DNA from: Dehalococcoidia bacterium
Lineage (GTDB): Bacteria > Chloroflexota > Dehalococcoidia > UBA2979
Assembly: GCA_023228825.1 (NCBI GenBank)
Contig: JALOAL010000003.1
Location: 1-64,000 of the forward strand
Reading direction: 5' to 3'
Length of the DNA stretch: 64,000 bases
The position numbers were made by a program, and so were the translations under genes. The notes below the pieces were generated by a model. The model was not told the DNA's origin. It worked only from the letters and a program-made list of their open reading frames with translations, and did no database searches. Shown here in pieces: positions 17,914 through 26,360 of this stretch (position 1 is its first letter; the number at the start of each line of letters is the position of its first letter).

Positions 17914-18384
17914 GTGATCGACCTGACGATGGAACGCCTCGATGGTTCGGAGGAGCCGCTGTCCACGTACGAGGGCAAAGTGCGCCTGTTGGTGAACGTG
18001 GCCAGCAAGTGCGGCCTGACTCCGCAGTACGAGGCCCTGGAGCGCCTGCACGAAACCTATGGCGAGCGTGGCTTCACCGTGCTGGGCTTCCCGGCCAACA
18101 ACTTCGGCGGACAGGAGCCGGGCACGCACGAGGAGATCGCGGAGTTCTGCTCCGCCACCTACGGCGTGCAGTTCCCCATGTTCGGTAAGATCAGTGTGAA
18201 GGGCGACGACATCCATCCGCTGTACGAGTACCTCACCACCCTGCCCGAGCCACTGGGCGGCGAGGTGCAGTGGAACTTCCAGAAGTACCTGGTCGACCGA
18301 GAAGGCAACGTGGTGGGCCGCTACTCGCCGCGCATGACTCCGGACGACCCGGAACTCGTCGCCGCGATCGAAGCGCTCCTGTAG
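17914..18384 (+). CDS. Glutathione peroxidase family thiol peroxidase (Cys type)
   Basis: A 156-residue peroxidase of the thioredoxin fold. The active-site segment is NVASKCGLTPQY with Cys at about 33 in place of selenocysteine, followed by FPANNFGGQEPG with the catalytic Gln and VQWNFQKYLV with the Trp and Asn. Bacterial members usually reduce lipid or organic hydroperoxides with thioredoxin. I chose the GTG at 17914 because GGGAGG ends 6 bases before it. The ATG at 17908 abuts the Shine-Dalgarno sequence, and an ATG at 17869 is further off. Confidence 0.92.
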   Translation: MIDLTMERLDGSEEPLSTYEGKVRLLVNVASKCGLTPQYEALERLHETYGERGFTVLGFPANNFGGQEPGTHEEIAEFCSATYGVQFPMFGKISVKGDDIHPLYEYLTTLPEPLGGEVQWNFQKYLVDREGNVVGRYSPRMTPDDPELVAAIEALL

Positions 18385-18468
18385 GGGTTGCGCGAGCCCA
18401 CCGGGACGCCTCGCAGCGCTCGGCGGGCTAGACATCACGCGCGAGTCCCCAGACACTCGGAGGAGCCT

Positions 18469-18543
18469 GGCAGGGTAGCTCAGTGGTAGAGCAGCGGACT
18501 CATAAGCCGTTGGTCGCGGGTTCAAATCCCGCCCCTGCTACCA
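18469..18543 (+). tRNA. tRNA-Met (anticodon CAU), probably elongator
   Basis: A complete cloverleaf with acceptor GGCAGGG/CCCTGCT (G1-U72 wobble), D arm GCTC...GAGC, anticodon loop CTCATAA giving CAU, T arm GCGGG TTCAAAT CCCGC and an encoded CCA. The anticodon stem has an A31-G39 mismatch. It lacks the C1-A72 mismatch and three G-C pairs of an initiator. A tRNA-Ile2, which also has a CAU gene sequence and is modified by TilS, cannot be excluded. Confidence 0.9.
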
Positions 18544-18556
18544 GACGAAACTGACG

Positions 18557-18597
18557 AAGGGCGCTTCCCCCGACATGGGGGCGGCGCCCTTTTCTTT
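18557..18597 (+). terminator. Rho-independent terminator after tRNA-Met
   Basis: AAGGGCGC, an inner stem CCCCC/GGGGG, and GCGCCCTT followed by TTCTTT form a hairpin with a U-rich tail 13 bases after the tRNA CCA end. Confidence 0.88.
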
Positions 18598-18738
18598 ATG
18601 TCTTATCAAGTGCCAAGTCGCGGACTCCGATGACGGATCGCCATCCCTTTCGCACGCGGCAGCCGTCCTCCGCAACCCCTCACCCACTCCGTATCCCGCA
18701 GGATCGGCTGCACAAGAACTGCGCGGAAGGGGACCATC

Positions 18739-18900
18739 ATGGTTCTGATCCTCTGGTTCATCCTGGCCGTCGTGCTTGCCGTATGGCTGGTGGGCCTGCT
18801 GCTGGACGTCGCGGGCGGCCTCATCCACCTGCTGCTAATCGTGGCGCTGGTGGTCCTGCTGATGAACTTGTTCACCAACATGCGTGCCCGCTCGAGATAG
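18739..18900 (+). CDS. Small membrane protein of the lmo0937 type
   Basis: The 53 residues read MVLILWFILAVVLAVWLVGL, then DVAGGLIHLLLIVALVVLLM and a short basic tail NLFTNMRARSR. This is the two-helix pattern of the lmo0937/DUF5670 family, whose members are induced by stress in several bacteria and have no known mechanism. A GGAAGGGG lies 8-15 bases before the ATG. It is followed by another small membrane protein gene, and both lie downstream of the tRNA-Met terminator. Confidence 0.75.
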   Translation: MVLILWFILAVVLAVWLVGLLLDVAGGLIHLLLIVALVVLLMNLFTNMRARSR

Positions 18901-18956
18901 CACGAGCCAGGCGACACCATCTCGCCGCGAGGCGCATCCATCGGAAGGACGGCTCC

Positions 18957-19073
18957 ATGCCTGACCTGGACGACGTACTGGAAGTCTTCGTAGGCACGCT
19001 GCTGGCGGGCCTGGTGCTGATCCTTGTGGCCCCCCGCCTGAAACGAGGCCAGCGCAAGCAAGGCTGGCTCTAG
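18957..19073 (+). CDS. Very small single-helix membrane protein
   Basis: This 38-residue frame (start MPDLDDVLEVF) has one hydrophobic helix (VGTLLAGLVLILVAP) and a basic tail (RLKRGQRKQGWL), a positive-inside pattern. GGAAGGA lies 7 bases before the ATG. It follows the lmo0937-type gene by 56 bases and is closed by a hairpin at 19109-19136. No family recognised. Confidence 0.5.
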   Translation: MPDLDDVLEVFVGTLLAGLVLILVAPRLKRGQRKQGWL

Positions 19074-19108
19074 GGCCGTACCCCGCAGGACCGCGAGGAC
19101 ATCGTGCG

Positions 19109-19136
19109 GCCCGCCCATGCTGGGCGGGTCGTCTTT
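19109..19136 (+). terminator. Probable rho-independent terminator
   Basis: GCCCGCCCA, loop TGC and TGGGCGGGT form a 9-bp stem followed by CGTCTTT. It ends the two-gene unit of small membrane proteins. The U-run is short, so strength is uncertain. Confidence 0.6.
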
Positions 19137-19176
19137 GTGCCGGACTCACACGTCCTGAACCAACGCTCCACGGCTG

Positions 19177-20499
19177 GTGATGAAACATCTCACCGAGCCG
19201 GGTCGAGTGATGGGCAGGCATATGACGGCAACGGATGGTATCGGGGTCAGGACGCAGCACGCGGTCAGCGGGCCCGCGCCTCCGGGCATACCTCGCATCC
19301 ATCCGCCCTCGCCGAAACTGAACGAACGTCGCCCGCTCGGCGCGTACGGCCTGACCTTCCGCATGCTGGAACCGGCCAGCCTGACCGAGGCGGAGGAGGC
19401 GGGCGTCATCCAGTTGCTCCGCCTGGCCTTCAACGGCGGTCCGGGCTGGTTCGACCTGCCGGTCGCGCAGATCGACCACTTCCGCTGGAAATTGGCCGAC
19501 TACCCGTACGAATCTTTTGCCTACCTCGGCGAGTTCGGTGCGGAGATCGTGGGGTTCGGCGGGCGACTCAACCGCCGGTGGCTGGTGAACGGCCTCGAAC
19601 GGGTGGGGCGCGACGGCGTCGAGGCGGCCCTGCATCCTCGATACCAGAACCAGGGCCTCACCACGCTCCGCCGTGACATCTTCGACGAGTTCGACTACAG
19701 CGAGGGCTTCACACTGTCGTTCGCCTCGCACCCGTCGTCGCTGCACAACCGGCGGAAGCGGGGCACGCCCTCTGTAGCCAACCCCATGGAGAACCTGGTG
19801 CGGCCGCTGGACGTGGGCAGGCACATCCACCCGCAACACATGGCCAACGGCGCCACAGGAGCGAGCAGCCGCACCCGCATCGCCCTGGAGCGCGGCAGGA
19901 CGCGCCAGCAGCGGCCGGAGGTCGTGCGCCGGCTGGCGTGGGAGTGGCGCCTCCTGCGTCATCGCCTGCAGCATCGGCCGCTCCACTTCCGTGCCGGCGG
20001 CTGGACGATCCGCACCGTCGACGCCTTCGACCAGCGCATCGAGGCGTTCTTCACGGACGCTGCGACTCAGTTCGACCTCATCCAGGTGCGCAACCAGCGG
20101 TTCCTGAACTACCGGTACGCGGATCGGCGCGCCGGGCCATTCACGATCCGTCTCGCCGAGGCGGAAGGCCAGATCCTGGGCTACTCCGTGGTGCGGGCCA
20201 CCTCCGACAGCGGCGTGCTGGCTGACCTGCTGGCGCTGCCCGGCCGGGAGGACGTGGCGGACGCGCTGATCAAGGACGCGCTGACCCTGGCCCGCCAGGC
20301 CGGAGCGCCGTCCGTGAGGACGTGGATGATGCGCCACCACCCGTACCACCGGCTGCTGGTGCACGCGGGCTTCATGCAGAATCAGAGCATCGTGGAACCG
20401 GGCTATGAGGCGAAGCACATGGATCCGGTGGAACTGGAGTTCCTCGCGGACCCGCAGGCCCGGGTGCACATCGTTATCGGCGACACGGACCACGTGTAG
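19177..20499 (+). CDS. Tandem GNAT-domain acetyltransferase
   Basis: The 440-residue protein contains two GNAT-like halves. The first (about 60-225) has FRMLEPASLTEAEEAGVIQL, GGRLNRRWLVNG and the acetyl-CoA loop region ALHPRYQNQGLTTL in place of Q/RxxGxG/A. The second (about 260-400) has the pattern QVRNQRFLNYRYADR, followed by IRLAEAEGQILGYSVVR, typical of two-domain GNAT proteins often found near surface-polysaccharide genes. The acceptor is unknown. The first ~55 residues are weakly conserved in character and the start could be at a later Met. A GGTATCGGGG sequence in the 5' region resembles the 16-bp repeat at 17225. Confidence 0.72.
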   Translation: MMKHLTEPGRVMGRHMTATDGIGVRTQHAVSGPAPPGIPRIHPPSPKLNERRPLGAYGLTFRMLEPASLTEAEEAGVIQLLRLAFNGGPGWFDLPVAQIDHFRWKLADYPYESFAYLGEFGAEIVGFGGRLNRRWLVNGLERVGRDGVEAALHPRYQNQGLTTLRRDIFDEFDYSEGFTLSFASHPSSLHNRRKRGTPSVANPMENLVRPLDVGRHIHPQHMANGATGASSRTRIALERGRTRQQRPEVVRRLAWEWRLLRHRLQHRPLHFRAGGWTIRTVDAFDQRIEAFFTDAATQFDLIQVRNQRFLNYRYADRRAGPFTIRLAEAEGQILGYSVVRATSDSGVLADLLALPGREDVADALIKDALTLARQAGAPSVRTWMMRHHPYHRLLVHAGFMQNQSIVEPGYEAKHMDPVELEFLADPQARVHIVIGDTDHV

Positions 20500-20523
20500 C
20501 CGCAGCCCCCACCGAGGGAGACA

Positions 20524-20560
20524 CGAAGGACGGGGGCGGGATGGCGCCCCCGTCCTTCGT
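20524..20560. terminator. Bidirectional terminator
   Basis: CGAAGGACGGGGGCG, loop GGATGG and CGCCCCCGTCCTTCG form a 15-bp stem between the converging GNAT gene and ABC transporter gene. T-rich or A-rich flanks are short on both sides. Confidence 0.82.
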
Positions 20561-20565
20561 TGCGC

Positions 20566-22437
20566 TCAGTCCACCTGCGCGAGGGCTGGCGGGGAGGCCG
20601 TGTCGGACGCAACGGGCGCCTCGGCGTCCACCTGCCTGTCCTCCATCTCGCCGGCCTCGGCGAACTGCTCGTGGTAGAGCGCGGCGTAGAGGCCGTCCGC
20701 GGCCAGCAGTTCCGCGTGCGTCCCCCGCTCCACCACCCGAGCGTTGTCGAAGACGTAGATGACGTCCGCCTCCAGCACCGTGGAGAGCCGGTGAGCGATC
20801 ACCACCGTGGTGCGGCCTCGGGCGAGGCGCGTGGTGGCGTCTCGGATCTCGCGCTCCAGGCGCGTGTCCAGGGAGGCCGTCGCCTCGTCGAAGATGAGGA
20901 CGGGGGGATCCTTCAGCACCGCGCGGGCAATGGCCACGCGCTGCTTCTGGCCGCCGGAGAGGCGGTAGCCACGTTCGCCCACCACCGTGTCCAGGCCCTC
21001 CGGCAGTTCGCGCAGCAGGTCGCCCAGGCCGGCGATGGCGGCGGCCGCCAGCAGTTCCCCGTCCGTCGCGTCCAGGCGGCCGTAGCGGATGTTCTCCCGC
21101 AGGGTGTTGTGGAACAGGAACGTCTCCTGCATCACCGCCCCCACGGTGGCCGCGAGCGACTGCAGCGAGAGGTCCCGCAGGTCCGTCCCATCGATGGTGA
21201 CGCGGCCCCGGTCCGGGTCGTAGAAGCGCTGGAGGAGGTAGGTCATGGTGGTCTTACCCGCGCCGGACGGCCCCACGAGGGCTGCCATCTGGCCGGGGAG
21301 CACCTCGAAGTCCACGTCCGCCAGCGAGGGGGTCTCCGCGCCGGGGTAGGCGAAGGTGACGCCCTCCATGCGCACGTGCCCGCGCGGCGCTTCCAGGACG
21401 CGTGCGTCCGGGGACTCGATCAACTCGACCGGACGGTCGAGGTACTCGAAGACGCGCTCGAAGAGGGCCAGCGAGGAGATCAGGGTGGTGTTGACGCGGG
21501 CGATGGTGGCGAAGGGCTGGAAGACGCGCTGCACCAGGACGGAGAACGCCACCACCGTGCCCAGGTCCACCCCGTCGTTCAGCACCGCCACCCCGCCAAC
21601 GACGAACACGGCGATCAGCGCGACGGAACCGAAGAGTTCCGTCGCCATGTTGAACCAGCGGCCAGCCATCACGCGCTGGATGGAGAGGCGACGCAGGCGC
21701 GCGTTGGAGTGCTCGAAGCGTTCCGTCTCATACTCCTGGCGGCCGAAACTCTTGACCAGCATGGCGCCGGACACGGACAGCGTCTCCTCCAGGTGCGAGG
21801 CCATGGTGGCGCTCTCCTCCTGCCACTCCTTCCGCAGGCGTCGCTGGAAGTTGCCGATGCGCTTGGTGGGGATGATCCAGAGCGGCAACGAGGCGGCCGC
21901 CAGGAGGGCGATGCGCCAGTCCAGATAGAACATCAGCCCCACCGCGATCAGCAGCGTGACCATGTTCACCATGAACTCCGCCAGCGTGATGGTGACCGCC
22001 TGCTCCACCTGGTTCACGTCCGTGGTGACGCGGGAGAGGATCTCGCCCGTCTGGTTCTCGGTGTGGAAGTTGAGCGACTGGCGCTGCAGGTGGGTGTGCA
22101 GGCGCGTGCGCATGGCGTACATGACGCCCTGCCCGATCCGCTGGGTGATGAGCGTCTGGGCCACGCTAAGCAGGCCGGCGCCCAGGAACATGCTCCCGGC
22201 CAGCAGGCCGTACTTCAGGATCTCGCGGGTGGCGTCCTCCGGTGCACCGACCGTATTCGAGGCCGCCTCGATGGTGTTGACGATGCGGGCGATGACCAGC
22301 ACCGGCAGCAGTTGCAGTGCCGAGGCCACGACGACCACGGCCAACAGGAGGGCCAGCATCCAGAGATAGGGTCGGAATAGGAGGGCGCTGCGCTTGGCGA
22401 TTCGGCGGCTGGGCACGGAGGGGACGCGGTAATGCAT
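20566..22437 (-). CDS. ABC exporter with fused membrane and ATPase domains
   Basis: A 623-residue half-transporter of the MsbA/LmrA type. The N-terminal half contains about six membrane helices (for example YLWMLALLLAVVVVASALQLL at the start). The ATPase half shows Walker A GPSGAGKTT, the Q-loop VGAVMQETFLF, the signature LSGGQKQRVAIA, Walker B VLIFDEATASLD and the H-loop VVIAHRLS. It would act as a homodimer, and the substrate (lipid, peptide or drug) cannot be inferred. The ATG at 22437 is preferred to 22479 because the additional 14 residues precede the usual N terminus. It stands alone between a terminator and the uracil-DNA glycosylase gene. Confidence 0.93.
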   Translation of the reverse strand: MHYRVPSVPSRRIAKRSALLFRPYLWMLALLLAVVVVASALQLLPVLVIARIVNTIEAASNTVGAPEDATREILKYGLLAGSMFLGAGLLSVAQTLITQRIGQGVMYAMRTRLHTHLQRQSLNFHTENQTGEILSRVTTDVNQVEQAVTITLAEFMVNMVTLLIAVGLMFYLDWRIALLAAASLPLWIIPTKRIGNFQRRLRKEWQEESATMASHLEETLSVSGAMLVKSFGRQEYETERFEHSNARLRRLSIQRVMAGRWFNMATELFGSVALIAVFVVGGVAVLNDGVDLGTVVAFSVLVQRVFQPFATIARVNTTLISSLALFERVFEYLDRPVELIESPDARVLEAPRGHVRMEGVTFAYPGAETPSLADVDFEVLPGQMAALVGPSGAGKTTMTYLLQRFYDPDRGRVTIDGTDLRDLSLQSLAATVGAVMQETFLFHNTLRENIRYGRLDATDGELLAAAAIAGLGDLLRELPEGLDTVVGERGYRLSGGQKQRVAIARAVLKDPPVLIFDEATASLDTRLEREIRDATTRLARGRTTVVIAHRLSTVLEADVIYVFDNARVVERGTHAELLAADGLYAALYHEQFAEAGEMEDRQVDAEAPVASDTASPPALAQVD

Positions 22438-22549
22438 GCAGCGAGCGTGTGCCGGGCGCGTCAACCACGGCTCAACCAATCGTGCGCACCCTCACAAGAC
22501 TCGACCTATCGGTCGACGAGTCGCATCACCGAGGCGCAACGCGGCTGCC

Positions 22550-23248
22550 TCAGTCTTCGATAAGCGCGCGTGCCTGGGTGAAGACGGCGTCCAGCATCTC
22601 CTCGGTCAGGCGGCCGGTGAAGGTGTTTTGCTGGCTGGGGTGGTAGCAGCAGATCAACGAGCGCCCGTCCCCCAGGTCCCACTCCGCGCCGTGCCCGAAC
22701 TTCGGCCGAGGGCGCACGCCGGCCCCCCGGGCGATGAGACCCGCGGCGAAGCCGCCCAGGGCCACCACCACCCGCACCCTCGGAAGCAGCGCCAGTTCGC
22801 GGTCCAGGAACGGCGCGCAGGCGTCGCGCTCCTCGGTGGTGGGCTTGTTCGCCGGCGGAGCGCACCGCACGGGCGACGTGACGTAGGCATCCGTCAGCGC
22901 CAGGCCGTCTCCTGGCCGCACGGAGGTGGGCTGGTTGGCGAAGCCGGCTCGATGCATGGCGCGGTAGAGCCAGTCGCCGGAGCGGTCGCCGGTGAAGATG
23001 CGCCCGGTGCGGTTGGCCCCGTGCGCCGCGGGCGCCAGCCCCACCACCAGCAGGCGCGCCTCCGGGTCCCCGAAGCCCGGCAGCGGCCGCCCCCAGTACT
23101 CCTCGTCGCGGAACATCGCGCGCTTCTCGCGCGCCACCTGCTCGCGCCACGAGACGAGGCGAGGACAGCGGCGACACGCCACCACGTCCGCCGCAAGCCG
23201 TTCCAGGGAGTCCGCCACGCTGGCACCTTCACCGCAGAGTTCGAGCAT
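22550..23248 (-). CDS. udgB: Family 5 uracil-DNA glycosylase (Fe-S)
   Basis: The 232-residue protein removes uracil and related deaminated bases from DNA. It has the family 4/5 iron-sulfur ligands C25, C28, C129 and C144. Motif GLAPAAHGANRTGRIFTGD at about 70-88 lacks the catalytic Asp/Asn of other families, as typical of family 5 (UdgB), and the HPSxQN motif appears as YHPSQQNTFTGR near 202-213. The ATG at 23248 starts just before a helix and a C-rich N terminus and was chosen for agreement with family length. A longer frame upstream is antisense to other sequence. Confidence 0.92.
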   Translation of the reverse strand: MLELCGEGASVADSLERLAADVVACRRCPRLVSWREQVAREKRAMFRDEEYWGRPLPGFGDPEARLLVVGLAPAAHGANRTGRIFTGDRSGDWLYRAMHRAGFANQPTSVRPGDGLALTDAYVTSPVRCAPPANKPTTEERDACAPFLDRELALLPRVRVVVALGGFAAGLIARGAGVRPRPKFGHGAEWDLGDGRSLICCYHPSQQNTFTGRLTEEMLDAVFTQARALIED

Positions 23249-23310
23249 CGGGGGAGTTCGAGGGAGTCTCCCCAGCGTACCGCGCCCGCCTCGGAGGTTT
23301 CGTGAGTGCG

Positions 23311-23709
23311 TCAGGCCGGAGCGAAGCGCAGCATCGTGACCGGGCCCTCGTCCTGGAAGACCGGGCGCACGCGCATGCCGATGTGGATCGCCTCGGGCGC
23401 CACGTCCACCAGTTCGGTGGTCAGGCGAGGGCCTTCGTCCAGTTCCACCACCGCGATCAACTGCGGCACGTCCTCCGCCCATGCCGGCGCGGTAGGACGC
23501 CGTGCGATGGTGAACGTGTAGACCGTCCCTTCCCCGGACACCTCGCGCCATTCGAGGTCGCCCGCCAGTGTGCCGGGCGCGCGGTTGCGCGGGTAGAAGA
23601 CCCACTGGCCGCTGGAGGGCGAGAACTGCAACAGCACCCGCCCCTGCCGCAGGCCATCCCAGAAGGGTTGCGAGGTGGGCGTGGGCTGGGGCAGCGGTCT
23701 GTCCGGCAT
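23311..23709 (-). CDS. DUF35-type OB-fold protein lacking zinc ligands
   Basis: This 132-residue protein has the DUF35 layout. An N-terminal helix QPFWDGLRQGRVLLQFSPSSG precedes the segment where a rubredoxin-like zinc ribbon is expected, and an OB fold with SGEGTVYTFTI and PQLIAVVELDEGPRLTTELVD follows. DUF35 proteins act with thiolase-like partners, for example as the hydratase/aldolase partner in steroid side-chain degradation. Here the four ribbon cysteines are absent (FSPSSG and NRAPG at their places). It lies upstream of a thiolase-like protein's 3' end, separated by the tandem repeats at 23725. The pairing with that gene is inferred from position. Confidence 0.75.
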   Translation of the reverse strand: MPDRPLPQPTPTSQPFWDGLRQGRVLLQFSPSSGQWVFYPRNRAPGTLAGDLEWREVSGEGTVYTFTIARRPTAPAWAEDVPQLIAVVELDEGPRLTTELVDVAPEAIHIGMRVRPVFQDEGPVTMLRFAPA

Positions 23710-23724
23710 TCGAGCCTCCCTGAG

Positions 23725-23779
23725 TCCTACCTGCGTCTTACCTGTGTCTCACCTGCGTCTCACCTGGGTCTCACCTGGT
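23725..23779. repeat. Five tandem 11-bp repeats
   Basis: GTCCTACCTGC, GTCTTACCTGT, GTCTCACCTGC, GTCTCACCTGG and GTCTCACCTGG follow directly on each other. The tract fills the gap between the thiolase-like gene and the DUF35 gene on the minus strand. The period equals the perfect tract at 26361. Confidence 0.9.
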
Positions 23780-23798
23780 CTTTGGGGTGGGGCCTCGG

Positions 23799-24998
23799 TC
23801 AGTCGCCCCGCAGGACCAGGGCGACCTGCTCGCTCATGATGCCGCCGTTGCCGGAGACAAAGGCGGTGTCGCAGTCACGCACCTGCGCCTCGCCTGCGCG
23901 CCGCATGATCTGCCTCGCCCCGTCGCACACGTGCGACATGCCACCCGCCAGGCCCGCCTGCCCGAAGGACAACTGGCCGCCGTGCGTGTTGCAGGGAAAG
24001 TCACCTCGGAAGGTCAGGTCGTGCTCGTTGACGAAGCGGGCGCCCTCACCCGGTGCGCAGAAGCCAGCGTCCTCCAGCGTCATCAGCACGGTGATCGTGT
24101 AGCAGTCGTAGATCGAGACCATATCCACGTCCGCCGGCGCCGCCTCCGCCATCTCGAACGCACGCCGCGAGGCGGGCCCGATGGGCGTGCGCAGCAGGTC
24201 CTCCGCGTAGGTCGGCGTCTTGAACGCCAGGTGCTCGCCGAACCCGCTCACCCACACCGGCCGGTTGCGGCCCCGCCGGGCGACCTCGGCGCTGGCGACC
24301 ACCACGGCCGCTCCACCGGAGGCCGGCATCACGATCTCCAGCAGGTGCAGCGGATCCGCGATCATCGGGCTCGCGAGCACGTCCTCGATGGTGATCGGCT
24401 GGCCGTGGAAGATCGCGTCCGGGTGCGCGCCGGCGTTCGTGCGCTGGTCCACAGCGATCTTGGCCAGCGCCCGTGGGTCGTACCCGTACTGGTGCGCGTA
24501 GCGCTGCGCGATCATCGCGTAGCCCGCGTTCTGCGCCACGTTGCCGTAGGGAATGTCGAACTCTGCCTGCGGGGAACCCCAGCGGTCGCTGGAAGCGCCA
24601 TACCTGCTCGCCGGCGCTCGGACGGCGTCCTCGGGCGGCGGCGGCGCGGGCATGGAGGGCGTCACGCAGAGCACCACGCTCGCCGCGCCGAGTTCGATCG
24701 CCGCTGCGGCGCGCCACACCATGCCGGTGGCCGTGGCGCCGCCCAGGTCCACAAACTCCGCGAAGTTGACGGGGATACCCAGGTACTCCGCCACCGTGGA
24801 CGGCACGAAGGACGCCGACTCCCGCAGCCCCGAGGTGCAGATGCCGTCCACCTCGCGCGGGTCGATGCCGGCATCGTCCAGCGCCGCACGGGCGAGGTCC
24901 GCCCACTGCTCCAGCATGAACTGATGCGGGCCAGCCGGCCGGCGTTGTGGCTTCCACTCGGCGATCCCGGCGATGGCCGCCGTTCCACGCAATCCCAT
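23799..24998 (-). CDS. Thiolase-like protein (SCP2/lipid-transfer type)
   Basis: The 399-residue protein has the thiolase fold of the lipid-transfer/SCP2 group: it begins GLRGTAAIAGIAEWKPQR, has GICTSGLRESASFVPSTVAEYLG near residue 50-75, GGATATGMVWRAAAAIELGAASVVL in the dimer core, and C-terminal NTHGGQLSFGQAGLAGGMSHV. The usual nucleophile cysteine after the core helix is not clear, as in Ltp2-like aldolases that cleave side chains with a DUF35 partner. The DUF35 gene directly downstream supports a two-subunit complex. The substrate is a CoA ester, but its identity is not shown. Confidence 0.82.
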   Translation of the reverse strand: MGLRGTAAIAGIAEWKPQRRPAGPHQFMLEQWADLARAALDDAGIDPREVDGICTSGLRESASFVPSTVAEYLGIPVNFAEFVDLGGATATGMVWRAAAAIELGAASVVLCVTPSMPAPPPPEDAVRAPASRYGASSDRWGSPQAEFDIPYGNVAQNAGYAMIAQRYAHQYGYDPRALAKIAVDQRTNAGAHPDAIFHGQPITIEDVLASPMIADPLHLLEIVMPASGGAAVVVASAEVARRGRNRPVWVSGFGEHLAFKTPTYAEDLLRTPIGPASRRAFEMAEAAPADVDMVSIYDCYTITVLMTLEDAGFCAPGEGARFVNEHDLTFRGDFPCNTHGGQLSFGQAGLAGGMSHVCDGARQIMRRAGEAQVRDCDTAFVSGNGGIMSEQVALVLRGD

Positions 24999-25047
24999 GG
25001 CCTCACCCCGCGCTCGATATTCCGTGCCGGCGTCGATCGCCGTGAGA

Positions 25048-26334
25048 CTACCAGCCCCGGAGGGCCCTCGGCGTACCGGACGGGCCGAGCGCTACGCGCG
25101 CGTCTGCGGGCGATGCGAGCAGGTCGAACGCCTCCGCCGCCACGCGCTCGACCTCGATCTCGTCGAGCAGGGTGGACTCGTGCGAGCACTCGGACTCCAC
25201 GAGGCGGCGCCCGCACTCAGAGCAGGCAAGGTCCCACGCGAGGACGGCGCGATGCCGGTCTGCCGGGCCGATAGGGCCGGCCGTCAGCAGGTTCGGCCCC
25301 CAGAACAGCGCCAGCGTCCGCCGGGCCACCGACCGCGCCAGGTGCGCCGGCCCGGAGTCGTTCCCCACGTGCAGCGCGACCCGGTCGAACAGGCCCAGGA
25401 GCGCCGGGAGGCTGAGACGCCCGCCCAGGTCAACGGCCGGCCGGCGCATCTGGCTCAGCACCTCCGCTGTCAACTCCCGCTCCGCCTCCGCGCCGACGAT
25501 ATACACCGTGGCGCCCGCCTCCACGAGGCGGTCACCCAGCGCCGCGAACCGCTCCGCACGCCAGCGTCGACGCGGACTTCCTGCCCCCGGATGCAGCGTC
25601 ACCTCGAACGGCCGAGGCGGGCCGGTGGCTTCGAGCGCCGCCCGCCGGTCCGCGCTCGTCACCGCCAGCGAGGGGGCGAGTCCGCGGGGTTCCGCGCCCA
25701 CCAGCGCCACCAACTCCTGCCAGCGCAACGCCTCCGAGTGCAGGTAGACGTGCGGCATCCACAGGTCGAGGGCCTCCGCGTCGGGCGTGCGGCACCCCAG
25801 GGTGACTCGGGCGCCCAGCCGCAGCACGAACGGGTTGGAGTGCCGCCCACCGCCGTGCATCTGCACCGCCAGGTCGAACCTGCGCGCGCGCATGGCCTCG
25901 AAGAATCGCTCCACCTCCGCCTGCGGGGCGACCTCGCCGGGCACGTCCCGTACGCCGGGAAACGGCGGCACCACCACCATTTCGTCCCACGGCCCGGGGC
26001 GCCCCCCGAGCAGCGCGACGTGGGCGGGGGCGCAGAGCAGCGTGACCGAGGCGTGCGGGTACGCCTGGCGCAGCGCGTGCAGGGCCGGCAGCGCGAACAC
26101 GAGGTCGCCGAGGCCGCCCGCACGCAACACGGCGATGCGCTCCACCCCCGGGATGCGCTGGCCTCGGACGGACGGAGGCGGCTCGTGCGGAGCGATGGGC
26201 GTGCTCGGAAGCGCGGCGGTCGTGCCATTCACGGGAGGGCGCGCGCGCGACCTCGGCGCCCCGCCCTGGGACGCGCCCGGGTGCGCGTGAGGTTGCGAGG
26301 CGTCCAGCGCTGTCCGTCGGAACCGTCGCCGCAT
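25048..26334 (-). CDS. Glycosyltransferase family 9 (heptosyltransferase-like)
   Basis: The 428-residue protein matches the GT-B heptosyltransferase family. It has RIAVLRAGGLGDLVFALPALHAL near residue 68, VTLHPGAGSPRRRWRAERFA in the acceptor/donor hinge, and LHVGNDSGPAHLARSV with the family GNDSG motif. Family 9 enzymes normally add heptose to lipopolysaccharide. In a bacterium without lipopolysaccharide the donor and acceptor must be different, perhaps a teichoic or exopolysaccharide. The first ~60 residues are Pro/Arg-rich and the start may lie further in. It is divergent from the VanY-like gene across a repeat tract. Confidence 0.85.
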   Translation of the reverse strand: MRRRFRRTALDASQPHAHPGASQGGAPRSRARPPVNGTTAALPSTPIAPHEPPPSVRGQRIPGVERIAVLRAGGLGDLVFALPALHALRQAYPHASVTLLCAPAHVALLGGRPGPWDEMVVVPPFPGVRDVPGEVAPQAEVERFFEAMRARRFDLAVQMHGGGRHSNPFVLRLGARVTLGCRTPDAEALDLWMPHVYLHSEALRWQELVALVGAEPRGLAPSLAVTSADRRAALEATGPPRPFEVTLHPGAGSPRRRWRAERFAALGDRLVEAGATVYIVGAEAERELTAEVLSQMRRPAVDLGGRLSLPALLGLFDRVALHVGNDSGPAHLARSVARRTLALFWGPNLLTAGPIGPADRHRAVLAWDLACSECGRRLVESECSHESTLLDEIEVERVAAEAFDLLASPADARVALGPSGTPRALRGW

Positions 26335-26360
26335 GCCCTCACGTCCTTCGTTCGCGCCCT

